NCBI RefSeq assembly: GCF_014805625.2
Contig: NW_023998432.1
Location: 4,431,207 to 4,495,206, forward strand
From: Glossina fuscipes
Taxonomy: Eukaryota > Arthropoda > Insecta > Diptera > Glossinidae
DNA: 64,000 bases
Reading direction: 5' to 3'
Position 1 is the stretch's first letter. Each line of letters begins with the position of its first letter. This document shows positions 1 through 31,379 of the stretch, in pieces. The notes beneath the pieces are model-generated. The model was not told the origin of the DNA. It ran no database searches and worked only from the letters and a program-made list of their open reading frames with translations. Made by a program: the position numbers and the translations under genes.

Positions 1-950
1 AATAATCACTTGTGCCTAAAAGAAAGGTTTGATGTGATATACTATAAACACCACGCTACATACGGGATATGATTACGTCGAGAGGATGAATTTCACTACC
101 ATTCATCAAGTATTGTACATAAGACCAACGGTGGGAACTAAAAAATTCGGCCTCAGTGGAAATTATTTCTTCTTAAATACTTTCCTATTTATTTTGTGTT
201 AAATTTGGACTCTATGCTGACATCCGTTAATTTGTTAATGTGCATATGTATGGCTGTTGCTGTGTTGTGTGCTTAATTATCTAATATGAGATATTTTTAT
301 TGACATTATTATTTATAAATTTTTGTGTTGTTTTTCGCCAATTCTTTTATTAAGATCTTTATCCAGATAGCCTCTAACAGTTAAATTAAACTTTTGTAGC
401 TGGACTTAAGGAAATCTGATTTCGTTACAAAAACATAACAGTAATCATATACAGAAAAATAAATTTAAAAAATAGGAAAAAGAAAAAGCTAAAGATTAAT
501 AAAGAAAAAGGATTTATAATAATCTTTTGGTATTTTTATTTCCATCATCGAACAGTACGTATATTCACCACAAGGATACGCATCGCATCAAACTTGTCAA
601 TAGATTTTACCGGGTTGAAATTCGCATTGAATACGTCAAAAAATGCATATATTGCTGAGTAATATAATAGCGAAGTCAGTGTAGAAACGTTTGTCTATTT
701 GTTCGGTTGTAATTATAATTATAGTGTCAGGAGTTTGTCTAAAAAAACAAACTTGGCGGCCAGTTTTTCTTAACACTTCCTAAAATAAACTTTCAAAATT
801 ATAGATCCTTCAATTAGGAAACTCCTTCGTAAATCGGGTCACAGCCATTCAAAATCATATATAAGGGTAAGTAAGGTCGTATATTTATCAGATAATAAAC
901 TACACAGACGTATGACTAAGAGTGAATACGGTTTGGAATAATGATTTATA
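1..950. other. AT-rich DNA, no gene seen
   Basis: I see no coding signature, splice-supported exon or transposon domain here. The short open frame on the minus strand near 839-1024 has no recognisable motif and looks like chance. Confidence 0.5.
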
Positions 951-1475
951 TAATGGGCCATATAAAAAGTTTTTGTGATTATTTCCGCGCTTTCGAGATC
1001 TTTTTTGTAGCCTGTTCTTTTCAAATGATGTCAAACTGTCATGTGGTTGACGTTTAGTGTCTGCTCTGTTCTTGAGAGCTTACGTACCGGTGTCGACTTT
1101 TCCGACCATAGCGAGGTGTATGTTTGGCATCGAAATTTCCTGAACGGACTCGAGAACACCACTGCTGGGTCCTTTGTTCACTCATAGTATTTTCACCGCG
1201 CACTTCTCGAATTTTTCGGCATGTTTTTGCATGTTTCACCTTTTTTATATTAAAAAAGCATCGCGTAGCGTATTTCTTCAGGTAATTCAACCATTTTCAA
1301 ATACATATAACTTTTTACACGAGCAAAGACTGGGATGACTGTCTGCATAAAACAGTAAGCTGAAATGTCACCTTTTAAGCACACCTTAGTTTAAGGCAGT
1401 CAGGTGAGTGTTGCACGATATATAGGCATTAACATCATCTCATGGAAAAAACCACAAAGACTTTTGATGACCTAA
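951..1475 (-). mobile_element. mariner element, internally deleted, with transposase N-terminus
   Basis: A mariner-type DNA transposon shortened to about 525 bp. The right end reads, on the minus strand, as an inverted repeat starting TTAGGTCATC. The left end near 951 carries a diverged version, and TA dinucleotides flank the right end. On the minus strand, about 1060-1290 encodes the N-terminal helix-turn-helix part of a mariner transposase: the motifs CRKIREVRGENTMSEQ and RVRSGNFDAKHTPRYGR match the usual 'K.CEVYGE...SERT...RFRSGNFDLKD.PRSGRP' pattern. The catalytic DDD domain is missing, so the copy is not autonomous. The element at 11299-11735 has the same ends and body, so this is a family. 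Confidence 0.75.
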
Positions 1476-2967
1476 TATGTATACGTATATATTTAAGCGA
1501 TCCAACTAATAAAAACAGCTAAATAACTTTTCGAAAAATGTACGGTACGGTATCCCTCTTAATGAGAATTTTATTTATTTTAATTCATATATTTAGTTAT
1601 TAGCAGCTACATATCATTATAGCTTAAAACAAAATACATTATATAGATAAAAGATTGGAAACAACTTAACCTATACCTAAGTCTGTAATGGCAAAAGGAA
1701 GATAAAGAAAAATAACAGCAATTTACTAGAATGTTATCGATTGAGTATTTTATGTTTCATATATTTACTTTTATCCGAAATGGAGTAGTGATAATTTTCA
1801 TTGAAGAGTTTACGTAGAACGGGCGTAGGAGGATGCAGTTCATAGCCAGCCCTACATCGTGGTAAGTGAAAGCGAAGTGCTTACAGATTCCACATGGGAC
1901 GCTGAAGCCCAGCTCGTTCAATAAGGATGAAACCTCTCCTTTCCAACTAATAAGCTTCTTCACGAAATTCATAGAAAGACCCACCTTTCTAATCTCATGA
2001 GAGGTTAGTCTGATTAAAAGAAGCCTGCACTCGTAAGGAGGCGGTGTTTTTTGCGTACCTTATCTAAACCCGAAAAGGATAATTATAAGAAATTGTTGTG
2101 GACAAATTCCAGTACCAGCACACAACTGCTAAAGATTGATCACCAAAGTACTGAGGCATACTTGACAGTAAGTGTAATCAGCGACTTAATTCAAAAGAAT
2201 ATAAATAAAGGTGAAGAAAGCACTAACTGATTTCTTTTAATTTCAAAAATTCTTTCAAAATTATTGAGTCGATGATCGTTTGTGTCTAATCAAAGCATAT
2301 CGAACCATCAATTAAGAAAAAAGTAGAAAATCTTGGAAGCATTCATCAACTGTGCATATCTAAAAAGTTTTGCTCGGAACTTTTCGAAAATAAAGAAAAC
2401 TAAAGATTTAAGAAAATTTAAGAAAAAATATGAAAGAGCCCGTGTCATTGCTGCAAATATATATTTATATATTACTGAGAGACTACAAGTTAATGAATTT
2501 TGAGCATCCTTGGTACCATTTGCCTACAGAAAGTATAGAAGGAACAAATGCGTAAATATATGCTCATACACAACGGCCATTTGGAAAGTTTCAGCAATCA
2601 AACGAAATTGTAAATAAACTTCATCGATCGAATCTATTAAAACGGCACGCAAACTGGTATTACCCTCCAATTGCCTTTCTACCTGATATTTATCAACTGG
2701 TAGTTCGAGCTACAATTGAAATAGATACTTTGAGACAGACGGATAAGATTTCGAATCTTCAATTTTCTCTTTAATTTAACTATTATTATTTTACAGTATA
2801 ATTTATAAATAAAACTGTAATTGACGGAAGAGCTTCCGGCGGAGTATTACGTAAGTCGTTATTATATTACACAAAATGATTATTATTAATTTTCTTACAT
2901 TTAACATAAAAAAGAAAAGAAAACTCAATTTTTTTCTTTACTTTGTTAATAAACACGATTGTTATGT
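1476..2967. other. AT-rich DNA, no gene seen
   Basis: No recognisable coding or repeat structure. A 75-codon open frame on the minus strand (1757-1984) contains a CGIC motif, but I recognise no family and do not call it a gene. Confidence 0.45.
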
Positions 2968-4121
2968 ATATTTATTTATTTATTTCAATTCTACTTATAC
3001 ATGAAACTCAACTAAACAAATAACAGTCGAGTTCAATTGGCACTTAAAGCAAAACTTATATTAAATTAAAATAAGTTCAATAAAACAAATAAGAAGGAAA
3101 AAAAAAGACAAAAAGCATGTACATTACCAGCATAGAGTCACACTTACAACCGGTACAGGACCAAATTGCAAATGAACCCCTAAGCCATCGCAAACATGCA
3201 TAAGCCTGGCAACCGATAATACTTAACAACAATTCATTTTCCAATCGTAACGACTTTTAGGGAGAAAAACTAATTTAATTCAGGCATAGGCAAATCACGC
3301 GTATTAAGCAACGTTGCTTTAATGGACTTTAAGGAGTCCGATAACGAGAATAAGTGATAGACGTCATTTAGGTTCTTGCAAACTACTCTGAGCGGATTGA
3401 ACAGCTCATAATTATATTTACACTGACTAGGCTTAACCAAGATGAAGTACCTGGAGAAGCGGTTGGGGGCATTAAAGCTTATTTCTCCAAGTAATGAAGG
3501 CGAGTCAATAGCACCATTTATTACTTTGATTACAAAGGAAACGCCAAGAACAAACCTACGTTTCTCAAGAAACGGTAAGGACAGCAGAAGCAACTTATTT
3601 TCATAGGGAGGAAGAGAGGCAATCGGATCCCAACCCAAATTTCTCAGGGCAAACAGCAAGAATTGCTTTTGAACAGATTCAATTGAATCTACATAGCCCT
3701 TATATGAAGGAGACCACACAACAGAGGCATACTCGAGTATGGGTGTAACCAAACACATGTACAGCCTTTTCGTAATGTAGGGATCATCAAGCTCTTTGGA
3801 CCACCTTTTTATAAAATCAAGCGCAGACCTAACGTTGCTTGTCGAGAGCTCAATATGCAAGTTGAAACGTAACCTATGGTCAAATAGAACGCCTAAATCT
3901 GTGATCGAATCGACGTCCTCCAACTTATGCGAATCTATGAAATACTGAGTAATGAATGACTTTCTTCTTGAGAAAGAAAGCTTCCTACATTTACTCAGAT
4001 TTAGTTTCAGAAGATTCACAGACCACCCTGCAACAAAATTATCCAAGTCACCTTGAAGCTGATGTGATTGCGATTCAACAGAGAAGGAGGAAGACAGTTT
4101 CACATCATCCGCATATATATA
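2968..4121 (-). mobile_element. Jockey-type non-LTR retroposon, 5'-truncated (copy 1)
   Basis: This is the 3' part of a non-LTR retrotransposon. Transcription order is from high to low coordinates. The open frame starts at the reverse-transcriptase catalytic box YADD (about 4118) and runs uninterrupted to a stop at 3270, about 283 codons. It includes the thumb-type motif ITDLGVLFDHRLRF and the region MCLVTPILEYASVVWSPSYKG, both typical of Jockey-clade RT C-termini. A 3' UTR of about 300 bp follows and ends in an (AAAT)n tail at 2970-2985. Everything 5' of the YADD box is missing, as expected from incomplete reverse transcription. The intact frame suggests it is the youngest of four related copies (18415-18640, 33430-34193, 47625-48137). 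I cannot see a clear target duplication. Confidence 0.85.
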
Positions 4122-4560
4122 TATATATAATTTTTTTTTAAAGAAGAACAAATATGTTACAATAAGATGATAAGATAATGCCCCTTAATTTTCCCTGGCA
4201 ACGGGGTGAGCAGAGTATAGGAGTCTGTCGGTCCGTTTGAGAACTGATGTAGTTAGGGTCCGTTCATTTTTAAATTATATCTGTAGTGTAACAAAAATAA
4301 GGACAGTTGCTTGAACCACCCCAGATGCCGAAGAGCTAGATCACAATGGAAAAGCGTGTTCAAAATTGTTTCTTTTTTTTGCCATTTAGTTACAATATTA
4401 AACTCCAAAATGCTACAACACACCGGATAACGTACAATCACCAAAAGCAATTAGAGAACATCTGCGGTTAAGGAAATTTGAAATTTGCCGTGAAAATGCA
4501 ACTTGAATAAGTTAAGTGAAATGGTCGAATGCACGTGGCATCACGCTCAACCTTTCAGTC

Positions 4561-4758
4561 GTGTTACAGCAGCCAGAGTAAGTGGTCACAGACTACATAA
4601 CGTGTTGACGTTACTGCTAGGTTTTGTTGACTTTACGGATAGGGGATGGCAAGTTTGGCTTAGCCGTCATCCCTGACCAATGGATACTGTCTCTAGCGAC
4701 GTGAAACGGTTAGGGGCGGACGAGTGGCCCTATAGGCCAAGGTTGGCTGCTGTAACAC
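4561..4758. repeat. 198-bp segment bounded by a perfect 15-bp inverted repeat
   Basis: GTGTTACAGCAGCCA at 4561-4575 is the exact reverse complement of 4744-4758. The enclosed segment is visibly more GC-rich than the surrounding AT-rich DNA. It may be a small inverted-repeat mobile element or a fragment of one. I see no coding content and cannot define a target duplication. Confidence 0.5.
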
Positions 4759-6309
4759 CCGCGGCGTATTCCTTTTCTTTTACAGAATCTCGCGATACGA
4801 TTAAAGCGTAAACAAAATAATAATAATCTTTCGGGACCTCCCTTAAAATCGCTTATCTATTGTAAAATTCCTCGGAAATAAATAAATAGAAACGTAAGAA
4901 CAAAACCGTATGTCCAGGTTTTTTATTACAAAATTTCTTGGAAAGAACCTGGATTGGCTGAGTATACCCTGCCCAAGAAAACTCGTTACAATATATATAA
5001 AGGTGTACATATCAATACATACTAATTGCTTTGCAAAACAAATTTCGCTTTAAATTAGTTATCAGCAAGTGGTTATATGGGCGCTGAAATCCTACACGAG
5101 AACTTAATCTTTCAATGAATATTGGAGAAACAAATTCCAGTTATATTTCTGCGCTATATGTATTTGATAACGGTGAGGAGAAGTGAGGACGAACTATATT
5201 AGCATATATTTATAAATTACGCACACAAATCTCGTATGCAGATAAAAGCCCAGACAAAACAACCAAGGAAAACAATAGCCGTAACGTTTCATCAGCAAGA
5301 AGAAAAGCATCAATGCAGATTGGTGCGGGTAAAGGCACCTATGCATATAAGTAAGGTAGTGTATGGTTAAGTAACAGATAATTGCCATGTATATGCGTAA
5401 GACGTAAGTGCAAGTTTCCTATCGCTTAGACGGGGTAAGCGCGGGTGTCCGTGTGGATGGGAGTAAGTGACAGGAAATGCGGACTAACGGCCAAAGAATT
5501 AACTTATGGACAGAGAACTCTACAGACAACGGGCCTTACAGAAAGGGTAAGAATACTTTTCAAGGAAAAATACGTTATACATGCGACTGAGCACAACTAG
5601 ACAAAACCATAAAGCTCTACCGAAGTATATGTGTGACAACCTTTGGGCTTATTACGGATGACCTAGTCTTAAGGACAGGCCGCTAACACAAATAAAGTTT
5701 CGAAAGTTTATTATGTACGCTGTTACTTTTATTATTGGTTAAGTATAGTTGTTGTAACCACTGGTTCTTGGTCGGGTTGTTTTTGTTTTAAATAAAAATT
5801 CACCCCCACAGTATCTGACGCTACAAAAATGCTCATTACTAAACAATTGATGCAATGACTGCAGATATAGTTGCTGTTTTTGACACTTCTTTAGCTAGCG
5901 GTTTCCAGCAGCACTGTCTTTATAGCTCACACCTCGCCCCAATACCCCCGATCCCCGTTAATTTCAAGCCGGAACAAAAAAGATTTATAAATATGTCAAT
6001 GCGGCAAAGTTCATTCGGATATGAGAACACTGAAGGAATGCAGGTCCATAGTTAGGAAGGCCAAACGGAAATATGAACCTGTCATGAGTAATGAGATGTG
6101 TATCAATGGCTTTCTCTCTGGAATTGTGTCAGTGGCCATCGATATGTAAGTCGCGAGGGAAATGGTTGTATCACATAAAAAAAACAGTAATAAATGGTAC
6201 CTGCACATGCTAAAGAGCTATTTTGTAAATGACAGTCAAATTGAAATATCTTTACTTTCGTTTACTAATTTCAATGGTATATCCTTTGCCTTCTGTGAAC
6301 AAACATAAA
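4759..6309. other. no gene seen
   Basis: Mixed AT-rich sequence with a short (AAT)n run near 4816-4830 that could be an old retroposon tail. The open frames here (for example + strand 5855-6055) carry no motif I recognise. Confidence 0.4.
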
Positions 6310-7700
6310 TCCGCTACAATTTAGGAAAAGGACTACTGCCACTGGTTGCGAAGGAATCAAATATGACATGGTTGCGGCACTCTGTGGGGGAAACTTGGCT
6401 GTCTTGCTGCATGCAATTAATTACTGCTAGTCTAACAAGACCACTCCATTTGAACAACGATCCATTAAAATTGTAATCATTCCTAAAATAGATAAATACC
6501 AACATGATTTAAGCAAGTTTAGATCTGTCTGGTGGTAAGAGGCTAGCCAATTTCTCAAGTACCCAGAATACAATTCTAGCTTGCTCCTACGCTTACAAAA
6601 TGAAACAAATTTACGAACATATGTAATAGCAAACCGTCCTTTTTTATAGCGAGTCCAAAAAAAAGCGACTAAAGAAGTTGTCATGCCCTTCTTTGATACC
6701 GGCAAAGCCGATTGTGATAATTTATCGAAGCTTAGTAAAATTCTCCTAAACTTTTCAATCTCCCTTCAAATGTGTCTATAGACCTTTTATGAAGCGTGTG
6801 GTAGTCTTCCATCAGGCCCATTCTCTTCAATCTGTATATAGCAAAGTTGCATGACTTTTCAATACGCTCATGATTTCTTAATAGCGTCCGTTGACTCGTC
6901 ACTTTCAGGTATTGTCAATAACCGTTCAAAAAGTAAAACTTTTTTTGATGCATATATGGGGAAGGTTCTATATTTAATTGTTCATTTTATTTTAAAAATA
7001 AAAATTAAATCATGTAGGTTCTGGGGATACCTGTACAATTAAGTTAGAACCCTACACATGTGACGATCTATTTTAATTTATATTTTAATCCTCCTAACGA
7101 GGAATTAGTTTATATATTAAAGCAATTAAAGTTAGTGAGGTGAAGTCTATTCGAGTCCTAGGCAGAATATTGAGTGACAGTTTATCTGTTCGAGAATATT
7201 ATGAGAAAAGTCTTTAAAAACTTTCACTACACTTACTGTCAAAAGCATCACAATCAGTCAGGTTGGTATCTAAAAAAGGCCCTGGCAGTATACAGAGCTT
7301 AAATCCAATCTAAGATCCAGTTTGCGTATACAGAAGAGAATACAGGTATACTTATGACAAAGTACATTTAAGAATGATTCCTGCTATACCAAACGATATT
7401 TGCAAAACTTGTAATACTAGCGAATCTGCTGAACATCTCACCTTCAAATGTCACAAGTTTGATAATAGCACAATTTCTTTCTCTCTCACAGCCTTTTCAG
7501 TTTAGATGATGGCCTCTTGCTTTCTTTAAAGCAAAAAATGACGCTCATCTTGGGGAACTAGCTTGCTTTATTAGAAAAGTGAATTTGTCTTCTTAACTTA
7601 TGATAACTTTTTATTGTTCCTTGTCTTTACGCTTGGCCAAATTTATTCCTAAAGTAGTCTTCTTTCAGCTAAAGTTTCCAACATTATTTTTAGCTTACTG
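6310..7700 (+). mobile_element. degenerate non-LTR retrotransposon, RT and C-terminal zinc motif (copy A)
   Basis: Decayed reverse-transcriptase coding sequence read across several frames. Recognisable blocks in order are TTATGCEGIKYDMVAAL with IIPKIDKYQHDLSKFRSV (N-terminal RT, about 6330-6530), RPILFNLYIAKLHD (RT motif before the catalytic box, about 6815-6860), FQYAHDFLIASVDSSL (the catalytic box, with YAHD where YADD is normal, about 6857-6905), and a C-terminal CKTCNTSESAEHLTFKC cysteine/histidine cluster at about 7405-7455. Stops and frameshifts are numerous, so it is dead. The pattern fits the R1/I/Loa group better than Jockey, but I cannot fix the clade. The 3' part is repeated in reverse at 9290-9620. 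Confidence 0.7.
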
Positions 7701-7799
7701 TAGGCACCTTAACAATATTCTAATTCACTTAATTAGCCTTAACATATAACGGCCTCATGTTTTGCTTCATTTTAAAAACAAGTATATATATGTATCGCA

Positions 7800-9289
7800 A
7801 ATAATCATGATATTTTAGTATCTGGATATGTAAGCCCCACTTCTCATTCGCTTATCCCATGTAAGATTAACATGCAAAAAAAAAATCGAACCGGGCCTGA
7901 AACTATTTTTCCTTTTCAATTTGCTTTCAAAAGCTTGTGAAAGTATTGTTTTGTAAGAAATCTACATTTAAAAAATCTTATTTTAAAGAATTTAAATATT
8001 AAAATTGCAACAAATATGTTCACGTAAAAGAAATGAAATTACAATTAAGTACCAAAGAAATATTTTTCTCAATTGAGGTTAGTAATATAAGAACTTTACT
8101 TACAAAATTTGCTGTCTAAATTGCTTAAGAGGGCGTTTTTCTGCTATAAGAAAAGCTAATACAGCTCATGCTAAAGCTTTCGTCAAACAATAGCGGATAC
8201 TTAATGATGAAACCGTACTTGAACATTCAGCAGAGTAATTAGACAATCAACCTCACGCACCATGATTACATAAGCTATGTGTGTATGTCGAATGCGATAT
8301 AAAATATTACACTCCATAAAGAGAGAATACAAAGAGAGTGCCTGAGCAGAGACCAAGCAAAATATTTCAACACCAATTTTTAAGCCAAGTGTTCTAGATC
8401 CCTGTGAATAACAATAAACAAAAAATTTTTGCACCAGGATAAGTTCTTCTATATATTGTGTTGTAAATACTACACTTGGCTTATTCGGACCTTTTTCACT
8501 GCCCAGTAATACACACTGATTACTACCATTGTTCAGTTTTTTGCCAATAATAGCTTCTTTGTCCGCTAGACATGTTATTGGGCAATACAGAGTGCAAATT
8601 AATAAAATGTCTTATTGTTATTAAACTTGTATCGTTAATTGTTAATAAAATATTATCGCTAAAGCAAAAAGCTTTTGACTAATCGTGCGACGTTTAACAA
8701 AGCTGTTGCTCGGTTAAATTTTTAATAAAAAATTGTTTCGCGTTGCTTGTGATAACCCAGTAGGCTTGTATTCGATACAGTACATAAAATAAATTATAAC
8801 CAGCAAGAATATTATATTCGGCTTAGACCGAATTTTCTGTACCCACTACACCATCTTAAAAGAGATAATAAATATACAAAAGCTCAACACAAATGTGCTA
8901 CAGTAAATTTGTCGCATCTCTTGCAAGTTTTTGAAAGCTATTAGATCCATATGAGCTCGTTGTTTGAGGAATGTCAACTGCACCATTTAAAATACTTCTA
9001 TATGAACCAAAGCAAAAGTTGGGAAACGCAAGAACTTTTTACATATATTTTTAGTTGGTCACCGCGAATTTTGAAAACCGATGTGACAATTATGGCTCAA
9101 TTGGCACACATTTTTAACTTACAGCCCTTAGTACACGTTTTTGTTTTTCTTTTGAGGGTTGAGTTTAAGCTGAATAAAACAATCACAAACGCGGCTTTCA
9201 TGTCCAGATAATAGAGGATTACTTGCAATGCATTTTAGGCCAATGTGTTAAGCGTGTTAATAGATTATAAAGGTGTTTGTAGTGACATA
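7800..9289. other. no gene seen
   Basis: AT-rich DNA between two oppositely oriented copies of the same retroposon 3' region. Open frames at 8201-8434 (-) and 8951-9211 (+) show no family signature. Confidence 0.4.
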
Positions 9290-9620
9290 CGAATAACGTT
9301 ACATATATATATATAATGTGACTTTGGCTGAAAGAAGATTATTTTAGAGGTAAAATTGATCAAACGTAAAGACATGGAACAGAAAAAAGTTGTCATAAGT
9401 CTAAACGAAAAATTTGCTTTCTTAATAAAGCAAGTTAGCTCTCGAAGGTGAGCATCATTTTTTGCTTTAAAGAGATCAAAGTGGCCACCATCTAGACTGA
9501 AAAGGCTGAAAAAGCTTCTAACATCTGACGATAAGATGTTCAGCAGCTTCGCTAGCATTACAAGCTTTGCAAATATGCTTGGTATAGCATAAACTGTTTC
9601 TATACCCATAACCAAAACGT
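9290..9620 (-). mobile_element. 3' fragment of the same non-LTR family as 6310-7700 (copy B)
   Basis: Read on the minus strand, this segment matches + strand 7390-7690 closely, including the stretch AAAGCAAAAAATGATGCTCA (here) against AAAGCAAAAAATGACGCTCA (there) and the following TTGCTTTATTA block. It covers the C-terminal zinc region and the 3' UTR-like tail. The cysteine cluster is already damaged. It ends in an (AT)n run at 9303-9314. Confidence 0.7.
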
Positions 9621-9629
9621 TTGGAACGA

Positions 9630-10330
9630 GAATGAAGCTTCAGAGACCCCAAAAAGTAAATATACTCTTGATCGCCACGTAATTTTGGATTGATTTCAAA
9701 TGATTTTAAATTGATTTAAACATGTCCACCTTTCCGTCTGTTTAATACGTTTTGTAAGCATTCGACCGCAAAAATTACCCTATCGACTTCAAATTCGGCA
9801 AGGACATTGGAACTTCTTGTACGCAAGTTAATATTGAAAATGAGCCAAATCGGTCTAAGGGCACGCCCACTTTACCACGTACACTAAGTGTACCTGTTTT
9901 TCAAAAGGAATAAAAAATTGGTTTTGTGATAATTACGTGTAAACTGTAGCAGATAAATCTATGAATGATGCTTCAATGCATGTACAAAAATGGGAAAAAT
10001 TGGCCGCGACTATCCAATATAGTGCGTCAAAATTTAACTTCCTTGCAATACCTTTAAAACGCGCAGAAGCAAGCTTCAACCGCATAAAGAATATAAATTT
10101 TCGCTCCGTTTCAAATTCGGAATGAACCTATGTCCGCCTGCCCAAATGTAAAATATCTCTGGTACTCATTTTCCTGTTAGCAAAACTGAAAATATCACCT
10201 ACAAATTCTCAAAAAAATGTGAAAATGATCCAAACGGGTCACACTTGCAGCGGCCACACGCCTATGCAACAAAATCTGTGAACACCTTTACTTTCCGTGT
10301 TTTTTGCTTGTTACTCATAAACTTCAACCG
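9630..10330 (+). repeat. dispersed fly repeat (copy 1)
   Basis: Non-coding dispersed repeat with the landmarks 'cttcagagaccccaaaaagt', 'tatactcttgatcgc', 'tatcgacttcaaattcggca' and 'acgcaagttaatattgaaaa'. The same landmarks recur at 17290-17500, 18205-18410 (inverted) and 55795-56120. Repeats with this 'dying ORF-like' composition (phrases such as GATCAGCGCG, GTCCGTCTG and ATCGACTTCAAATTTGG) are common in flies. I infer a non-autonomous element of that type. No coding capacity is visible. Confidence 0.65.
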
Positions 10331-11298
10331 GTAAATTTTCACTTTCATTCTGAAAATAGAAAAAATCAGTCTTCCCCATGCAAAATTACCGTATTAGTTC
10401 TTTATTCTTCTTTAGGATAACGGTTATGGGTATAAAAGATTTGGTTGCAACCGAATATAACTGTCTTGCTTGTTAAATATACTTGCTCGTAAATGTTCAT
10501 AAGTCTGTAAAGTATTTTGATCTCCCAGGAATTAAAGATCGCCTTTGATAGAGATTTAAACTTAAAAGTAGGACTTATTTTATAAAAAATGTGATTAATT
10601 TTGGCGTGGAAAATTTCTTCAAATTCGCCGTCTAGTTGCTGAAGGATATGATTTTGAATTATCCGTATTGCTTCGCTAGGAGTATATTTAATGGACAAAC
10701 ACACATTGATTATCTACATTTATTAAAAGTAGGGCGGACTTATTGTGTGAAATAAGGATAAGGTTTCTGTGGCCATTCGTTATAGCTGGTGGCAAGTTAC
10801 TTAATAAAAGTGAAGGAAATTTCTTCCAACACTTTGATCTTATGTAATGTTTCGAATAAATGTTTCCATTGAGTAGCTAGACACGTTACGTTCCAGATCC
10901 ATATGTATCATAGTCATCGTTATAATAAAGAACATTTTTTTTTTGGCACAAAACCGTCGCAACGTAGATGTTTCCCTCCGCAGTAGACATCCATTCAAAA
11001 ATGTTCATTAAGATTACATACATTGAGAGGAACTGAGTTTATCTTATCAAAAATACGGCGGGGTTTTTGATAAAAAAATGTGCAGCTGCATGAGACAACA
11101 TTCCTGGGAAATCTAACTTTCGGGAAGAACGAAGGATTTAGTGCTTTAAGCTCGCCTCGTTATTGGTAGAGAAAAGGAGTTCTTTCGGAAACAGAAATGA
11201 CATTGAGGATATGTTGAGGAGTTGAGGATGTTAGTGCGCTAGAATATTTTAATATTTTATTTTCGAATTTCTGTATCTCTGTTCTGTTTCTCAACATA
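10331..11298. other. no gene seen
   Basis: AT-rich sequence. A 100-codon minus-strand open frame (10402-10704) has no recognisable motif and I leave it uncalled. Confidence 0.4.
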
Positions 11299-11735
11299 TT
11301 AGGTCATATTGAAAAGTCTTCGTGGTGTGGAGCTTCTTTTGGTAGCCTGCTCTTTTCAAATCATTCAAAACTGTCATGTGGTTGATGTTTAGTGCCCCGC
11401 TACTTCCTGACAGTTTGTGCGTCTGTCACGCTGGGTCCTTCGTGCACTCACAGCATTTTCCCCGCTCACTTTACTAATTTTTCGGCTTGTTTTTCCATGT
11501 TTTACCTTTTTTATGGTAAAAAAGCATAACTTCTTCAAATATTTCGCTCATTTTCAAATCAATATAATTTTTGACACGAGCAAAGAGTTAAAGAACTATC
11601 TTCACAAAAAGTGTCAGCTGAAATGTGACCTCTTAAGCACATTTCCTTTTGAGACAGTCAGATGGGTGTTGCCCGAGGTATAGGTAGCAATACCATCCCG
11701 TGAAAAAACCGCGAAGAACTTTCAATATCACCTAT
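11299..11735 (-). mobile_element. mariner deletion derivative with clear TIRs and TA duplication
   Basis: The left end reads TTAGGTCATATTGAAAAGTC. The right end on the opposite strand reads ATAGGTGATATTGAAAGTTC. TA dinucleotides flank both sides (11297-11298 and 11736-11737). The 437-bp body matches the element at 951-1475 (shared phrases such as AAACTGTCATGTGGTTGA and TTTTTGACACGAGCAAAGA). A short relic of the transposase N-terminus lies on the minus strand at about 11420-11550, soon broken by a stop. It can only have moved with transposase supplied in trans. Confidence 0.85.
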
Positions 11736-12592
11736 TATAATACAAGACTACAAAATCTAATATGTGCAAATTCGATTTTAAACCGAACTAATGTTTTGTA
11801 TACCGTCTTTTTAGAAGGTTATCCTGACTGATTGTTAGTCATGAATATGATGATTTTATATACGGATCGACAGTCTTTGAAGGCTTTCACATAATGTTTT
11901 CGAAAGTATAGGCTATCATTTAATATTTTACCCAGAAATCGAAGCCTAAGCAGATATTCGTCGGAACCTTGTTATAAATATTTGGAAGAATAGGAATTGA
12001 AAGTTAATAACAATAGGTCAATTGGTAATCCGACAAATAACGAAATACTTTGCAATTTTCGTGTATAAATTTGGACTGGTGAGCACGAAATATTCGGACG
12101 TAACTTCTTGCTTACTCTATTTAGTTAATAATATTCGAGCGCGCATACAAAAGTTTCTACATATTATCATTGTTGTAGCCAAATTCCAACTTTAGTATCT
12201 TTAACTCGACGTGGCAACCAGAAGCTGATTATCGGGGTAGTGTATTGCATTTCGATAACACTGACTAATTTTACAAATTGCAAATTTTACTTCATGCTAA
12301 CACTCAATTTCGCATTGGATTTCTAAGTATAAGGTCGTATTACTTCTTTCTTGAAATAAAAAACATACATATATAGAAACAATTTATAATGCCATTTCAA
12401 AATAATTAATTTATTGTTCCAGCCGTGAGCCATGTTAAACCATTTATCATTTAAACACAAAAATTGAATAAACAAACAGAGGTTTTAAAGAATAATGAAA
12501 TAAATATAAGATAAGCAGCCTACGTACACAGTTACTTAAAAAGTGAAAAGAATTGCAAAAATAGAGTGGATCAATACATCCTACGCAACCTC
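11736..12592. other. upstream region of NSF, no gene seen
   Basis: AT-rich intergenic DNA before the NSF gene. I see no other coding exon. Any NSF control elements should lie here, but I recognise none apart from the TATA-like box listed separately. Confidence 0.4.
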
Positions 12593-12599
12593 TATAAAA
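12593..12599 (+). promoter_or_regulatory. possible TATA box of NSF
   Basis: TATAAAA lies 158 bp upstream of the NSF start codon, in a position that would allow a 5' UTR of roughly 130 nt. I see no convincing initiator about 30 bp downstream. In such AT-rich DNA the match could be chance. Confidence 0.2.
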
Positions 12600-12756
12600 T
12601 ACACCCTTATACAAAACTATTTAAATAAAGTTTATTTGTCATATTGATTTAAAAAGAGAGAGTGTCGACGAGGAGAATAATTTTAAAAGAGAGTTACCAA
12701 TTTGAGCATCTGTTTTTGTTATTGTTTGTTTAAGAGCGTTGTGTTCGATAATCAAT

Positions 12757-31297
<18,541 letters not shown>

Positions 31298-31379
31298 CTA
31301 TTTTCCAGAGACTTAAGCGTGTCCGTGCTGAAGCTCCACAATGTTTTTTAATTTGCAAGTTAAGTAAAAAATAGCATAA

